64,000 nt of DNA. Origin: JBJMLO01 sp045805265 (lineage in GTDB: Bacteria; Actinomycetota; UBA4738; JACQTL01). Of this stretch, positions 42,178 through 51,564 are shown one piece after another (within the stretch, counting starts at the first letter, position 1; the number at the start of each line of letters is the position of its first letter). The notes under the pieces were generated by a model. It did no database searches. It worked only from the letters and a program-made list of their open reading frames with translations, and was not told the DNA's origin. The stretch covers positions 496,001 to 560,000 of the forward strand of contig JBJMLO010000013.1 in the NCBI GenBank assembly GCA_045805265.1, in the 5' to 3' direction. The position numbers were made by a program, and so were the translations under genes.

Positions 42178-43703
42178 CACCCCTCGTGCGCGGGGACCCG
42201 TTCCTGCTCCGGACCGGTCTCCGCGGCCGTCGGCGGGGCCGGCGGCCCTCCCCGGATCGAGGGGATGAGGAACGCCCCCAGCGCGGCTGCCACGCAGATG
42301 ACCGACCCGATCCCGAAGGCGCGGGCGAAGCCGGAGGTCAGCGCGACCAGCCTGTCCTCGCCGGCCGTCGACAGCGCGATGAACCGGTCGACCGCCAGGG
42401 TCGCCAGCGCGGCGAGGCCCACCGAGCCGCCGATCTGCCGGGTGGTGTTGACGAGCCCGGAGGCGAGTCCGGCGTTGCGGGGCTCGACGCCGGTGGTGGC
42501 GGCCATCGTGACCGGCATGAACGACAGCCCCAGGCCGAGCGTCACGAGCATGCCGGGGAACAGCAGGTCGCCCACGTAGGACCCGTGCGGCGAGATCTGT
42601 GTGTACCAGCCCAGACCCGCCGCCGACACGAGGCCGCCGACCACCAGCAGCGGCCGGGGCCCGATCCTCGGGACCAGCCGCGCCGCGACCTGGGCCCCGA
42701 TGACGATCACCACGGTCTGCGGGACGAATGCCAGACCGGCCGTGAGCGGGCTGTACCCGAGCACGTCCTGCATGTAGAGCGACAGGAAGTACCACATCGA
42801 GAACATCGCGGCCCCGAGGAACAGGATGACCACGTTCGCCCCGGTCACCGACCGGACCCGGAACAGCCCGAACGGCATCAGCGGGGTCTCCGCCACCCGC
42901 GTCTCGACGACCACGAACGCGGCGAGCAGCACGGCGGCCACGGCGACCGGGACGATCGTCTGCGCCGAGGTCCACCCGTGCGACTCGGTCTCGACGATGC
43001 CGTACACGAGCGCGACCAGACCGCCGGTGACGGTGACGCTGCCGGCCCAGTCGAGGCGGTGGGTGCGGGCGCCCTCGGCGATCGACTCCACCAGCACCGC
43101 CCGCGCCCCGATCAGGCCCACGACGCCGATCGGGACGTTGATGAACAGGATCCACCGCCACGACAGCGTGTCCGTGAGCACGCCGCCGAGGATCGCGCCC
43201 GATGCTCCGCCCGCGGCGGCCATGGCGCTCCACACGCCGAGGGCCCGGGCCCGGTCGCGTCCCGCGGCGAAGCTGGTGGTGAGGATCGTGAGGGTGGCCG
43301 GCGCGAGTACCGCTCCGCCCAGCCCCTGGATTGCCCGTGCGGCGACCAGCATGGCCTTGTCCTGGGCCAGGCCGCCGGCCAGGCTCGCCGCGGAGAACAG
43401 CGCCAGGCCGACGATGAACATGCGGCGGCGGCCGTAGAGGTCGCCCGCCCGCCCGCCGAGCAGCAGGAACCCGGCGAACGCCAGCGTGTACGCGTTCACC
43501 ACCCATTGCAGCCCCGTGTCGCTGAACTGGAGGTCGCGCTGGATGGACGGCAGGGCCACGTTCACGACGGAGATGTCGAGCACGACCATGAACTGGCCCA
43601 GGCACACCAGCGTGAGCACCAGCCACGCCGGCGCGCGGGACCCCTGCGCGGCCGCGATTCCGCCGCCGCCGGCGGTGTCGCGCTGGCCGTCACCCGTCGC
43701 CAT
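42177..43703 (-). CDS. MFS multidrug exporter, 14-TM DHA2 (EmrB/QacA) family
   Basis: A 508-residue transporter with about 14 membrane segments. Motif A reads GGRAGDLYGRRRMFIVG after segment 2, the first segment carries the family mark VVLDISVVNVALPSIQRDL, and motif C-like AILGGVLTDTLSWRWILF lies in segment 5-6. It is a proton-driven exporter of drugs or dyes. GGAGG lies eight bases before ATG 43703. It is divergent from the two-component regulator at 43848, 144 bases away, which might control it. Confidence 0.92.
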   Translation of the reverse strand: MATGDGQRDTAGGGGIAAAQGSRAPAWLVLTLVCLGQFMVVLDISVVNVALPSIQRDLQFSDTGLQWVVNAYTLAFAGFLLLGGRAGDLYGRRRMFIVGLALFSAASLAGGLAQDKAMLVAARAIQGLGGAVLAPATLTILTTSFAAGRDRARALGVWSAMAAAGGASGAILGGVLTDTLSWRWILFINVPIGVVGLIGARAVLVESIAEGARTHRLDWAGSVTVTGGLVALVYGIVETESHGWTSAQTIVPVAVAAVLLAAFVVVETRVAETPLMPFGLFRVRSVTGANVVILFLGAAMFSMWYFLSLYMQDVLGYSPLTAGLAFVPQTVVIVIGAQVAARLVPRIGPRPLLVVGGLVSAAGLGWYTQISPHGSYVGDLLFPGMLVTLGLGLSFMPVTMAATTGVEPRNAGLASGLVNTTRQIGGSVGLAALATLAVDRFIALSTAGEDRLVALTSGFARAFGIGSVICVAAALGAFLIPSIRGGPPAPPTAAETGPEQERVPAHEG

Positions 43704-43847
43704 TCCGTGCCTCCAGGGAACGTCCGGCCGGCCCGACCGGGGCCGCCGGAGGGACGTTCCCGGCCAGCCTACGACACCGGGCCGGCGCGGAGCCGAGCGT
43801 GGCGGGGGGTTCACCGTTCCTTCAGGAAGACGGGGCACACTGGAGGC

Positions 43848-44531
43848 GTGTCGCACATCCTGGTCGTGGACGACGAGCCGGCCGTGCGCGAGTCACTCGA
43901 CCGTGCCCTGCGGCTGGAGGGGTACGAGGTCGACCTGGCCGCCAACGGCGAGCAGGCCCTCCGGGCCATCGGGGACCGGCCTCCCGACGCGGTCGTGCTG
44001 GACGTGATGATGCCGGTGCTGGACGGGCTGGCAACGTGCCGGGCCGTTCGCGCGGCGGGGCTGCGGACGCCGGTGCTCATGCTGACGGCCCGCGACGCCG
44101 TGTCCGACCGGGTGGCGGGCCTGGACGCGGGCGCCGACGACTACCTGGTGAAGCCGTTCGCGCTGGAGGAGCTGTTCGCCCGGCTCCGGGCGCTGCTCCG
44201 CCGGACGGCCCCCGACGAGGCCGAGACCCTCCGGTTCGGCGACGTGGAGATGGACCTCGCGGCGCACGAGTCGCGCCGCGGCGACCGCCCCCTCGAGCTG
44301 ACCCGGACGGAGTTCCTGCTGCTCGAGCTGTTCCTGCGGAACCCGCGCCGGGTGCTGACCCGCGACGTGATCTTCGAGCGGGTGTGGGGCTACGACTTCG
44401 GCCCCACGTCGAACTCGCTCGAGGTGTACGTGGGGTACCTCCGCCGAAAGCTGGAGGCCGAGGGCGAGCCGCGCGTGATCCACACCGTGCGCGGCGTCGG
44501 ATACGTGTTGAAGGAAGGGACGACTTCGTGA
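43848..44531 (+). CDS. OmpR-family response regulator (MprA-like)
   Basis: A 227-residue regulator. The receiver domain has the acidic pair in ILVVDDEPA, phosphoacceptor Asp52 (VVLDVMMP), Thr80 and Lys102 (YLVKPF). The winged-helix effector ends SLEVYVGYLRRKLEAEGEPR then IHTVRGVGYVL. The style matches MprA, the actinobacterial envelope-stress regulator. GTG 43848 is used. The stop overlaps the kinase start as GTGA. Confidence 0.94.
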   Translation: MSHILVVDDEPAVRESLDRALRLEGYEVDLAANGEQALRAIGDRPPDAVVLDVMMPVLDGLATCRAVRAAGLRTPVLMLTARDAVSDRVAGLDAGADDYLVKPFALEELFARLRALLRRTAPDEAETLRFGDVEMDLAAHESRRGDRPLELTRTEFLLLELFLRNPRRVLTRDVIFERVWGYDFGPTSNSLEVYVGYLRRKLEAEGEPRVIHTVRGVGYVLKEGTTS

Positions 44532-45985
44532 CGTTCCGGCGCCGCGTGGCCGTGGGCTCTGCCGTAGCCGTGGCCGTCACCGTGGTCATGGCCTCGGCGG
44601 TCGTCTACCTCGTGGTGCGGGGGGAGCTTCGGGGCCAGGTCGACGACGCCCTGCGGCAACGGCTGGACCAGATCCTCTCGCCCAGCAGCGTGTCCCTCGT
44701 GGCGGGGCCGGACGGCATCCAGGTGGTGATCCCCCCACCGGACGTCGCCGGGGAGTCCCCCGGGTACGTCCAGTTCGTCGCGTCCGACGGGGCGGTGCTG
44801 CGGCCCGGAGACGAGACGGGGCAGTTCATGGAACCCACCCGCTTGTCGCTGGCGGTGGCGGCCGGCGAGCACCAGGAGTACTTCGCCGACGTGTCGCTCG
44901 ACGGCGCGCACTACCGGGTGGTGACGGCCCGCATGCCGGGTGTGGTCCAGGTGCCCGTGCGGGCCGAACCCATCCCCCAGCCCATGGCGGTCCAGGTGGC
45001 CCGGCCGCTGACCGATGTCGACGCCGCGATGTCCCGGCTCGCCATCCTGCTCGTGGCGATCTGCTCGGTCGGCGTGGGCCTGGGGGCGGCGCTCGGGTTC
45101 CTCATCACGCGGACGGCGGCCCGTCCGGTCGGGCGGCTGACCGAGACCGCCGAGCACGTGACCGCCACCGGCGATCTCGCCGCGCGGATCGAGGTCGGGA
45201 CGAACGACGAGGTGGGGCGGCTGGCCGCGAGCTTCAACCGGATGCTCGAGGCGCTCGAGCGCTCGGTGCGGGCCCAGCGCCAGCTGGTGGCCGACGCGTC
45301 GCACGAGCTCCGCACCCCGCTGACGTCGCTGCGCACGAACATCGAGGTCCTGGCCCGCGCCTCGGAGCTGTCTCCGGTGGACCGGGACCGGCTCCGCGAG
45401 GACGTCGTCGCGCAGCTGGACGAGATGACGGCGCTGGTGGCCGACCTGGTCGACCTGGCCCGGGACGGCCAGGAGCCGGCGGCCCGTCCCACGGAGGTCC
45501 GGCTGGACCTGCTGGTGGAAGCGGCCGTGGAGCGGGCCGGGCGTCGCGCCCCCGGCCTCCGGTTCTCGGCCGAGCTCGAGCCGACCGTGGTGGTCGGGTC
45601 GCCGGAACGGCTGGATCGCGCGGTGGGCAACCTGCTCGACAACGCGGCCAAGTGGAGTCCGCCGGACGGCGCGGTCGAGGTCGCCCTCCGGACCGGCGCC
45701 CTCACCGTGCGCGACCACGGTCCGGGGATCGGCGACGAGGACCTGCCATACGTGTTCGACCGCTTCTACCGTTCGGTGGCCGCGCGGCGGCTGCCGGGAT
45801 CGGGCCTCGGCCTGGCCATCGTCCGTCAGGTCGCTGAGGCCCACGGGGGGACCGTCGAGGCGACGAACGCCCCCGGCGGCGGGGCACTGCTGCGGCTGCG
45901 CCTGCCTGTCCTCGAGCTGCCGTCGACGGATCCCGCCCCCGATTGGACCACCACGCCGCCCGCTCCGGTCTCACCGGCTTCCTAG
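44528..45985 (+). CDS. Sensor histidine kinase (MprB-like)
   Basis: A 485-residue kinase with two membrane segments (about 12-34 and 168-192) enclosing an extracytoplasmic sensor, then a HAMP linker (RPVGRLTETAEHVTATGDL), a dimerisation domain with phospho-His259 (DASHELRTPLTSL) and the ATPase domain with NLLDNAAKWSP, DHGPGIGDEDL and GSGLGLAIV. All kinase boxes are intact. It is the partner of the regulator at 43848 through the GTGA overlap. Confidence 0.94.
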   Translation: MTFRRRVAVGSAVAVAVTVVMASAVVYLVVRGELRGQVDDALRQRLDQILSPSSVSLVAGPDGIQVVIPPPDVAGESPGYVQFVASDGAVLRPGDETGQFMEPTRLSLAVAAGEHQEYFADVSLDGAHYRVVTARMPGVVQVPVRAEPIPQPMAVQVARPLTDVDAAMSRLAILLVAICSVGVGLGAALGFLITRTAARPVGRLTETAEHVTATGDLAARIEVGTNDEVGRLAASFNRMLEALERSVRAQRQLVADASHELRTPLTSLRTNIEVLARASELSPVDRDRLREDVVAQLDEMTALVADLVDLARDGQEPAARPTEVRLDLLVEAAVERAGRRAPGLRFSAELEPTVVVGSPERLDRAVGNLLDNAAKWSPPDGAVEVALRTGALTVRDHGPGIGDEDLPYVFDRFYRSVAARRLPGSGLGLAIVRQVAEAHGGTVEATNAPGGGALLRLRLPVLELPSTDPAPDWTTTPPAPVSPAS

Positions 45986-46040
45986 CGAACGCTCCGACGG
46001 GGGCGCCCGCTCCGCCAGGTCTGTCTGTTCCCCGGTCCGG

Positions 46041-46505
46041 CTATCCGGCCCGGCGCTCGTCGATCTCGCCGCGCCAGGCGCCCGTCTCGGTTCCCCGCGA
46101 CTCGATGAAGCCCTTGAACCGCTGCAGGTCGGCGCTGACCTGACGCTTCACGAAGCCGGCCGCGTCGCCGGCCTTCTCGACGAAGCTCTCGGGCTGGTAC
46201 TCCATCTGGAGCATAATGCGCGTCGTCGCGTCGTCGATCCGGTGGAATGTGACCACGCCGGCGTGGAACGGGCCGCCCTCGACGACCCACGCCACGCGCT
46301 CGTCGGGCTTCTGCTCGGTGATGCGAGCCTGGAACTCCCGGGTCTGACCCTTCACCCTGGCGACCCACGTGAGGCTCTTGTCGTCGAGCTGCTCGACGCG
46401 CTCGACGCCCTCCATGAACCGCGGGAACTCCTGGAACTGCGTCCACTGGTTGTACGCGGTGGACAGGGGCACCTGCACCTCGACGGATTCCTCGATCGTG
46501 GACAT
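46041..46505 (-). CDS. SRPBCC-family cyclase/dehydrase-like protein
   Basis: A 154-residue protein of the coenzyme-Q-binding/polyketide-cyclase-like fold, with STIEESVEVQVPLSTAYNQW, FQEFPRFMEGVERVEQLDD and a C-terminal helix DLQRFKGFIESRGTETG. Actinobacterial homologues are small stress proteins of unknown ligand. GAAAGGAG lies before ATG 46505. It stands alone between the kinase and aconitase genes. Confidence 0.88.
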   Translation of the reverse strand: MSTIEESVEVQVPLSTAYNQWTQFQEFPRFMEGVERVEQLDDKSLTWVARVKGQTREFQARITEQKPDERVAWVVEGGPFHAGVVTFHRIDDATTRIMLQMEYQPESFVEKAGDAAGFVKRQVSADLQRFKGFIESRGTETGAWRGEIDERRAG

Positions 46506-46617
46506 GCGGCTCTCCTTTCGGATGGGGCTCCCTCTCTGGTGGCTACCCCGATGCTCCCAAGCGAAACGCCCGCGGGTGGCTTCCGGGGCGATCAGCGCAG
46601 TACCGGCCGCAGGCGGG

Positions 46618-49359
46618 CTACGACGCCAGCATGTTGCGGAGGACCATCTGCAGGATTCCGCCGTTGCGGTGGTACTCGACCTCTGCGGGACCGTCGATCC
46701 TGACCGTTACCTGGAACTCCCGGGCCGAGCCGTCGGCGTCCGTGGCCACGACCGTCGCCGACTGCCCCGGGGTGATCCCGCCGGCGATGCCGCGGATCGT
46801 GTACTCCTCGGTGCCGTCGAGGCCGAGCGACTCGGCGGAGTCCCCCGCCGCGAACTGCAACGGCAGGATGCCCATCCCCACCAGGTTCGAGCGGTGGATC
46901 CGCTCGAAGGTCTCCGCGATCGCGGCGCGGACGCCGAGCAGGGCCGGGCCCTTCGCCGCCCAGTCCCGCGACGAGCCGCTGCCGTACTCCTCGCCGGCCA
47001 GGATCACCAGCGGGACCCCCTCCTCGGCGTACCGCAGCGAGGCGTCGTAGACCGTTATCTCCTCGCCGTCCGGGAGATGCCTCGTCCAGGGCCCCTCGGT
47101 GCCCGGGGCCAGCTCGTTGCGCAGACGGACGTTGGCGAACGTGCCGCGCATCATCACCTCGTGGTTGCCGCGCCGTGAGCCGTAGGAGTTGAACTCGCCG
47201 GGCTGCACGCCGTGCTCCACGAGGTACCGCCCCGCAGGGGAGTCCTTCTTGATGGAGCCCGCGGGCGAGATGTGGTCGGTCGTGATCGAGTCACCCACCT
47301 TCACCAGCACCCGGGCGCCCTCGACGGCCTGCTGCGGCTGCGGCTCCGGCGACAGGTCCTGGAAGAACGGCGGCTCGCGGACGTAGGTGGAGTCCGGATC
47401 CCACTCGTACACGGTCCCGCCGGGCGCCGACAGCTCCGCCCAGTGCTCGTCGCCCGACCAGATGCGCTCGTACTCCTGCTCGAACTGCTCCGGCGTGATC
47501 GCGTCGGCCAGCACGGCCTGCACCTCGCCGGGCGCGGGCCACAGGTCCTCGAGGAAGACGTCCACGCCCTCCGGGGTGCGCCCGATCGGCTCGGAGGTGA
47601 GGTCGACGTCGACCCGGCCGGCCAGCGCGTAGGCCACGCACAGCGGAGGCGAGGCCAGATACGAGGCCCGGACCTGGGGGTGGATGCGGCCCTCGAAGTT
47701 CCGGTTCCCGGAGAGCACCGCCACGACCGCCAGGTCGCGCTCGTCGACCTGCCTCGCCACCTCGTCCGGAAGCGGGCCCGAGTTCCCGATGCAGGTCGTG
47801 CAGCCGTACCCGACCAGCCCGAAGCCCAGCTTGTCGAGGTAGGGCTGCAGCCCCGCCCGGTCGAGGTAGTCGGTGACCACACGGGAGCCCGGGGCCAGCG
47901 ACGTCTTGACCCACGGCTTGGACTGGAGGCCCGCCTCCACCGCCTTCTTCGCCAGGAGTCCGGCGGCCAGCATCACGGACGGGTTCGACGTGTTCGTGCA
48001 CGAGGTGATCGCGGCGATGACGACGCTGCCGTGGTCGACGGTGTCGTCGTCGGACCGTTCGAGCGAGCGGGGGTCGCCGCCACCGCGGCCCGGATCGGCC
48101 TGAGGCTGCGGCGGGTCGCCGGACAGGGGCTCCTGGTCGGCCACGGGATCGCTGGCGGGGAACGTCGCGGCGACCGCCGCGTCGGAGCCGTTCGCGTAGC
48201 CCTTACCGAACTCGGCGAACGCGTCGCGGAACGAGTCCCACACCCGGGACAGCGGCACGCGGTCCTGGGGCCGCCGGGGGCCGGCCATGGACGGCTCGAT
48301 GGCGGACAGGTCCAGCTCGAGCGTCTCGCTGAACACGGGATCGGGGTCGCCGTCGGTCCGGAACAGCGACTGCTCCTTCGTGTACCGCTCGACGAGGTCC
48401 ACCACGTCGCCCCGGTTGGTGTTCGTGAGGTAGGTGAGGGTCTGGTCGTCGACCGGGAAGAACGAAGCCGTCGCGCCGTACTCCGGGCACATGTTCGACA
48501 TCGTCGCCCGGTCCTCGACGGTCAGGGAGGAGAGCCCCTCGCCGTAGAACTCGACGAACTTCCCCACGACGCCGTGCGAGCGGAGCATCTGGGTCAGCGT
48601 CAGGACGAGGTCGGTGGCCGTGGTGCCGGCCGGCAGCGCGCCGCTCATGCGGACGCCGACGACGACCGGCCACCCCAGGAACATCGGCTGGCCGAGCATC
48701 GCGGCCTCGGCCTCGATGCCCCCGACGCCCCACCCCAGGACGCCGAGGCCGTTCACCATCGTGGTGTGGGAATCCGTCCCGACCAGCGTGTCGGGCATGG
48801 CCACGCCGTCGTGCACCCGGACGACGCGGCCGAGGTGCTCCAGGTTCACCTGGTGGCAGATGCCCATGCCCGGCGGCACGACCCGGAAGCCGTCGAACGC
48901 CTGCTGGGCCCACTTCAGCAGCGAGTAGCGCTCCCCGTTGCGCCGGTACTCCCATTCCACGTTCGCCTGATACGCCTCCGGCGAGGCGAACATGTCCACC
49001 TGCACCGAGTGGTCGATGACGAGGTCCACGGGGATGTGCGGGTTCACGGTGGCGGGGTCACCGCCAGCCCGGGCGACCGCCGAGCGGATCGCCGCCAGGT
49101 CCACGACCGCGGGGACGCCGGTGAAGTCCTGCATCAGGACCCGCGACGGCATGAACGCGACGGCGGTGTCGCCGGGAGGTTCGGCGGGCCACCGCGCGAG
49201 CGCGCTGACGTCGGCCTGGCTCACGTCGCGCGACCCCGCCCGCCGCAGGAGGTTCTCGATGAGGATCTTCACGGTGTGCGGAAGCCGCGGCAGGTCGGCG
49301 CCCGTCGTATCCAGCCGGTGGATCGCCACCTCGCCGTCGGCCGTGTGCAGCGTCATCAT
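46618..49359 (-). CDS. acnA: Aconitate hydratase A
   Basis: A 913-residue aconitase that interconverts citrate and isocitrate through a [4Fe-4S] cluster. The three cluster cysteines are in AITSCTNTSNP and GYGCTTCIGNSG. Other landmarks are VGTDSHTTMVNGLGVLGWGVGG split in two blocks, GDSITTDHISPAGSI and EYGSGSSRDWAAKGP. A Pro/Gly/Asp-rich linker of about 50 residues around residue 410-460 (PLSGDPPQPQADPGRGGGDP) is longer than usual. ATG 49359 is followed by a second ATG; GAGGTGA lies upstream. Normal TCA-cycle enzyme. Confidence 0.96.
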   Translation of the reverse strand: MMTLHTADGEVAIHRLDTTGADLPRLPHTVKILIENLLRRAGSRDVSQADVSALARWPAEPPGDTAVAFMPSRVLMQDFTGVPAVVDLAAIRSAVARAGGDPATVNPHIPVDLVIDHSVQVDMFASPEAYQANVEWEYRRNGERYSLLKWAQQAFDGFRVVPPGMGICHQVNLEHLGRVVRVHDGVAMPDTLVGTDSHTTMVNGLGVLGWGVGGIEAEAAMLGQPMFLGWPVVVGVRMSGALPAGTTATDLVLTLTQMLRSHGVVGKFVEFYGEGLSSLTVEDRATMSNMCPEYGATASFFPVDDQTLTYLTNTNRGDVVDLVERYTKEQSLFRTDGDPDPVFSETLELDLSAIEPSMAGPRRPQDRVPLSRVWDSFRDAFAEFGKGYANGSDAAVAATFPASDPVADQEPLSGDPPQPQADPGRGGGDPRSLERSDDDTVDHGSVVIAAITSCTNTSNPSVMLAAGLLAKKAVEAGLQSKPWVKTSLAPGSRVVTDYLDRAGLQPYLDKLGFGLVGYGCTTCIGNSGPLPDEVARQVDERDLAVVAVLSGNRNFEGRIHPQVRASYLASPPLCVAYALAGRVDVDLTSEPIGRTPEGVDVFLEDLWPAPGEVQAVLADAITPEQFEQEYERIWSGDEHWAELSAPGGTVYEWDPDSTYVREPPFFQDLSPEPQPQQAVEGARVLVKVGDSITTDHISPAGSIKKDSPAGRYLVEHGVQPGEFNSYGSRRGNHEVMMRGTFANVRLRNELAPGTEGPWTRHLPDGEEITVYDASLRYAEEGVPLVILAGEEYGSGSSRDWAAKGPALLGVRAAIAETFERIHRSNLVGMGILPLQFAAGDSAESLGLDGTEEYTIRGIAGGITPGQSATVVATDADGSAREFQVTVRIDGPAEVEYHRNGGILQMVLRNMLAS

Positions 49360-49477
49360 CGCTTCGTCACCTCGCTTTCCTCCAGCGTAGTGCTTCCCTC
49401 GACCTGCCCCCTCGTCTCGCTGCGGGCCTCCGCTCGCCCGGGCCCTGTATCGTTGCTGCGACCCCCCGGGAGGGCGC

Positions 49478-50347
49478 GTGAAGATCGGGATCGGACTGCC
49501 GAACAGCACGCCGGGCGCGAGCGGCGACCTCCTCGTGAAGTGGGCCCGCCGGGCCGAGGAGCGGGGCTTCTCGACGCTCGCCACCATCGACCGCATCGCG
49601 TACCCGAGCTACGAGTCGCTCGTCACGCTGGCCGCGGCCGGCGCGGCCACGGAGCGCATCGGGCTGCTCACCAACATCGTGCTGGCCCCCACCCGGAGCA
49701 CGGCGCTCCTGGCGAAGGAGGCGGCCTCGGTCGACCAGATCAGCGGAGGCCGGTTGACCCTGGGACTGGCCGTCGGCGGCCGGCCGGACGACTTCGAGCT
49801 GACCGAACTCGAGTTCCACGACCGCGGGAAGCGGTTCGATCGGCAGCTCCGGGACCTCCGCGAGTCCCTGGCCGGCAAGCCGCTCCCCGGGTTCGAGGGG
49901 CCGGTTGCGCCGGAGCCGGTCCGCGAGGGCGGGCCGCCGATCGTGATCGGCGGGATGAGCGATGCGGCGGTCCGGCGCACCGCCGAGTTCGGCATCGGGT
50001 GGAGCGTCGGGGGGGGCCAGCTCGAACACGTGCTGCCCGTGATGCAGCGGGTCCGGGAGGCCTGGGCGGAGGCCGGGCGGCAGGGCGAGCCGTACTTCTA
50101 CGCCCTCGGGTACTTCGGCCTGGGCGAGGAGCATGTGGAGGCGTCGAAGCACTCGATCCTCGACTACTACGCGTTCGTCGGCGACGGCGTGGTCGGCCTC
50201 GCCGAATCCGTCCCGCGGACGCCGGAACGCATCCGCGAGCACCAGCAGGCCTTCGACGAGGCCGGCGTGGACGAGTTCGTATGGGTCCCGACCGTTCCCG
50301 ACCTCGATCAGGTCGACCTGCTGGCGGATGCGGTCCTCGAAGGGTAG
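49478..50347 (+). CDS. LLM-class (luciferase-like, probably F420-dependent) oxidoreductase
   Basis: A 289-residue barrel of the bacterial luciferase superfamily. It starts KIGIGLPNSTPGASGDLLVKW and contains FSTLATIDRIAYPSYESLV, NIVLAPTRSTALLAKEAASV and SGGRLTLGLAVGGRPDDFEL in separate blocks. Actinobacterial members of this class mostly use coenzyme F420, but FMN cannot be excluded from sequence. GGGAGGG precedes GTG 49478. It is divergent from aconitase. Confidence 0.88.
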   Translation: MKIGIGLPNSTPGASGDLLVKWARRAEERGFSTLATIDRIAYPSYESLVTLAAAGAATERIGLLTNIVLAPTRSTALLAKEAASVDQISGGRLTLGLAVGGRPDDFELTELEFHDRGKRFDRQLRDLRESLAGKPLPGFEGPVAPEPVREGGPPIVIGGMSDAAVRRTAEFGIGWSVGGGQLEHVLPVMQRVREAWAEAGRQGEPYFYALGYFGLGEEHVEASKHSILDYYAFVGDGVVGLAESVPRTPERIREHQQAFDEAGVDEFVWVPTVPDLDQVDLLADAVLEG

Positions 50348-50457
50348 GGTGCACCCGCTCGGGCTGCGTGCTCGGGCGGGCACGCAGCCGATCGGGGGGC
50401 CCGCTCCACATTCGATTAGCTTCCCGGACGGAAGTGGGCTACACTAACGGACCTACA

Positions 50458-50497
50458 GCGACGCCCGCGGCACCCCCCTCGCCGCGGGCGTCGCTTT
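50458..50497 (+). terminator. Strong intrinsic terminator
   Basis: GCGACGCCCGCGGC (50458-50471) pairs perfectly with GCCGCGGGCGTCGC (50481-50494), a 14-base stem with a nine-base loop, followed by TTTCGT. It ends transcription from the LLM gene just before the DUF72 promoter. Confidence 0.85.
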
Positions 50498-50506
50498 CGT
50501 CTCCGG

Positions 50507-50512
50507 TAGGCT
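50507..50512 (+). promoter_or_regulatory. -10 box for a leaderless DUF72 transcript
   Basis: TAGGCT ends 7 bases before the GTG at 50520, and no ribosome site exists in that space, so transcription probably starts at the start codon. Confidence 0.5.
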
Positions 50513-50519
50513 CGGATCC

Positions 50520-51425
50520 GTGGGCGAGATCGTCGTGGGGATCTGCGGGTGGACGGAGCCCACCCTCGTCAAGGAGGGGACGTTCTACCCCCCCGAAGCC
50601 AAGACCCCGGAAGACCGGCTTCGGTTCTACGCCGAGCAGTTCCCCATCGTCGAGGTCGACTCCACGTACTACTCGCCGCCCACCGAGCGGAACTCGGTGC
50701 TGTGGATCGAACGCACCCCCAAGGACTTCACGTTCAACGTCAAGGCCTACTCGCTGCTGACGAACCACCCGACGCGGCCCGACCGGATGGCCAAGGACCT
50801 CCGCGAGCTGCTGCCGCCCGACCAGGCGGACAAGCGCAACGTCTACCGCGACAAGCTCCCGGCCGAGGTCGTGGACGAGGTGTGGAGGCGGTTCGCCGAC
50901 GCCCTGATGCCCCTGCACTCCGCGGGAAAGCTCGGGGCGATCCTGTTCCAGTTCCCCCAGTGGTTCGTCATCGGCCGGGCCAACAGGGACTACATCGTGG
51001 AGTGCGCCGAGCGGTTGAGCGAGTACCGCATCGCGGTGGAGTTCCGCCACAGGACCTGGCTGGAACCGCGAAACCAGGACGAGACCCTCTCGTTCCTCCA
51101 GGAGCACTCGCTCCCCCTCGTGTGCGTCGACATGCCCCAGGGCCTCGACTCGAGCGTCCCGCCGCTCGCCGCGACCACCGCCGATGACCTGGCGCTCGTC
51201 CGCTTCCACACACGCAACGAGCAGCAGTTCACGAAGAAGGGCGTCACCGCCGCCGAGCGCTTCGCGTATCTCTACGACGAGCGCGAACTCGAGGAGTGGG
51301 TCCCGGGGATCCGGGACATGTCGAACAGCGCCCGTGAGACCCACGTCCTCATGAACAATTGCTACCGCGACTACGCGGTCCGCAACGCCCGGCAGCTCAC
51401 GGGCCTGCTCGACCTCGACGAGTAG
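50520..51425 (+). CDS. DUF72 family protein
   Basis: A 301-residue TIM-barrel-like protein of the DUF72 (YecE) family: GEIVVGICGWTEPTLVKEG, then FPIVEVDSTYYSPPT, FNVKAYSLLTNHPTRPD, LGAILFQFPQWF, VEFRHRTWL and HVLMNNCYRDYAVRNARQL. Function is unknown; related proteins are widespread in bacteria and archaea. It is isolated by the strong terminator upstream and starts at GTG with a leaderless-type -10. Confidence 0.93.
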   Translation: MGEIVVGICGWTEPTLVKEGTFYPPEAKTPEDRLRFYAEQFPIVEVDSTYYSPPTERNSVLWIERTPKDFTFNVKAYSLLTNHPTRPDRMAKDLRELLPPDQADKRNVYRDKLPAEVVDEVWRRFADALMPLHSAGKLGAILFQFPQWFVIGRANRDYIVECAERLSEYRIAVEFRHRTWLEPRNQDETLSFLQEHSLPLVCVDMPQGLDSSVPPLAATTADDLALVRFHTRNEQQFTKKGVTAAERFAYLYDERELEEWVPGIRDMSNSARETHVLMNNCYRDYAVRNARQLTGLLDLDE

Positions 51426-51564
51426 CGAGCCGCTCGCCCCGCGTCGCAAGTGCCACGCGGCGGCCACGCTCGCCAAGACTCGCACGGACCAGGCAGCGGT
51501 CCTCCATGCGGCCTCGCGCCCCGGCCTCGCGCTCGCCTATGGCCCCGAGCGCATCGATCGTCGG

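Noticed and set aside
47212..50760. A long plus-strand frame opposite aconitase running into the LLM gene
   Set aside because: No domain, extreme Arg/Gly/His content, and the opposite strand encodes a perfect aconitase.
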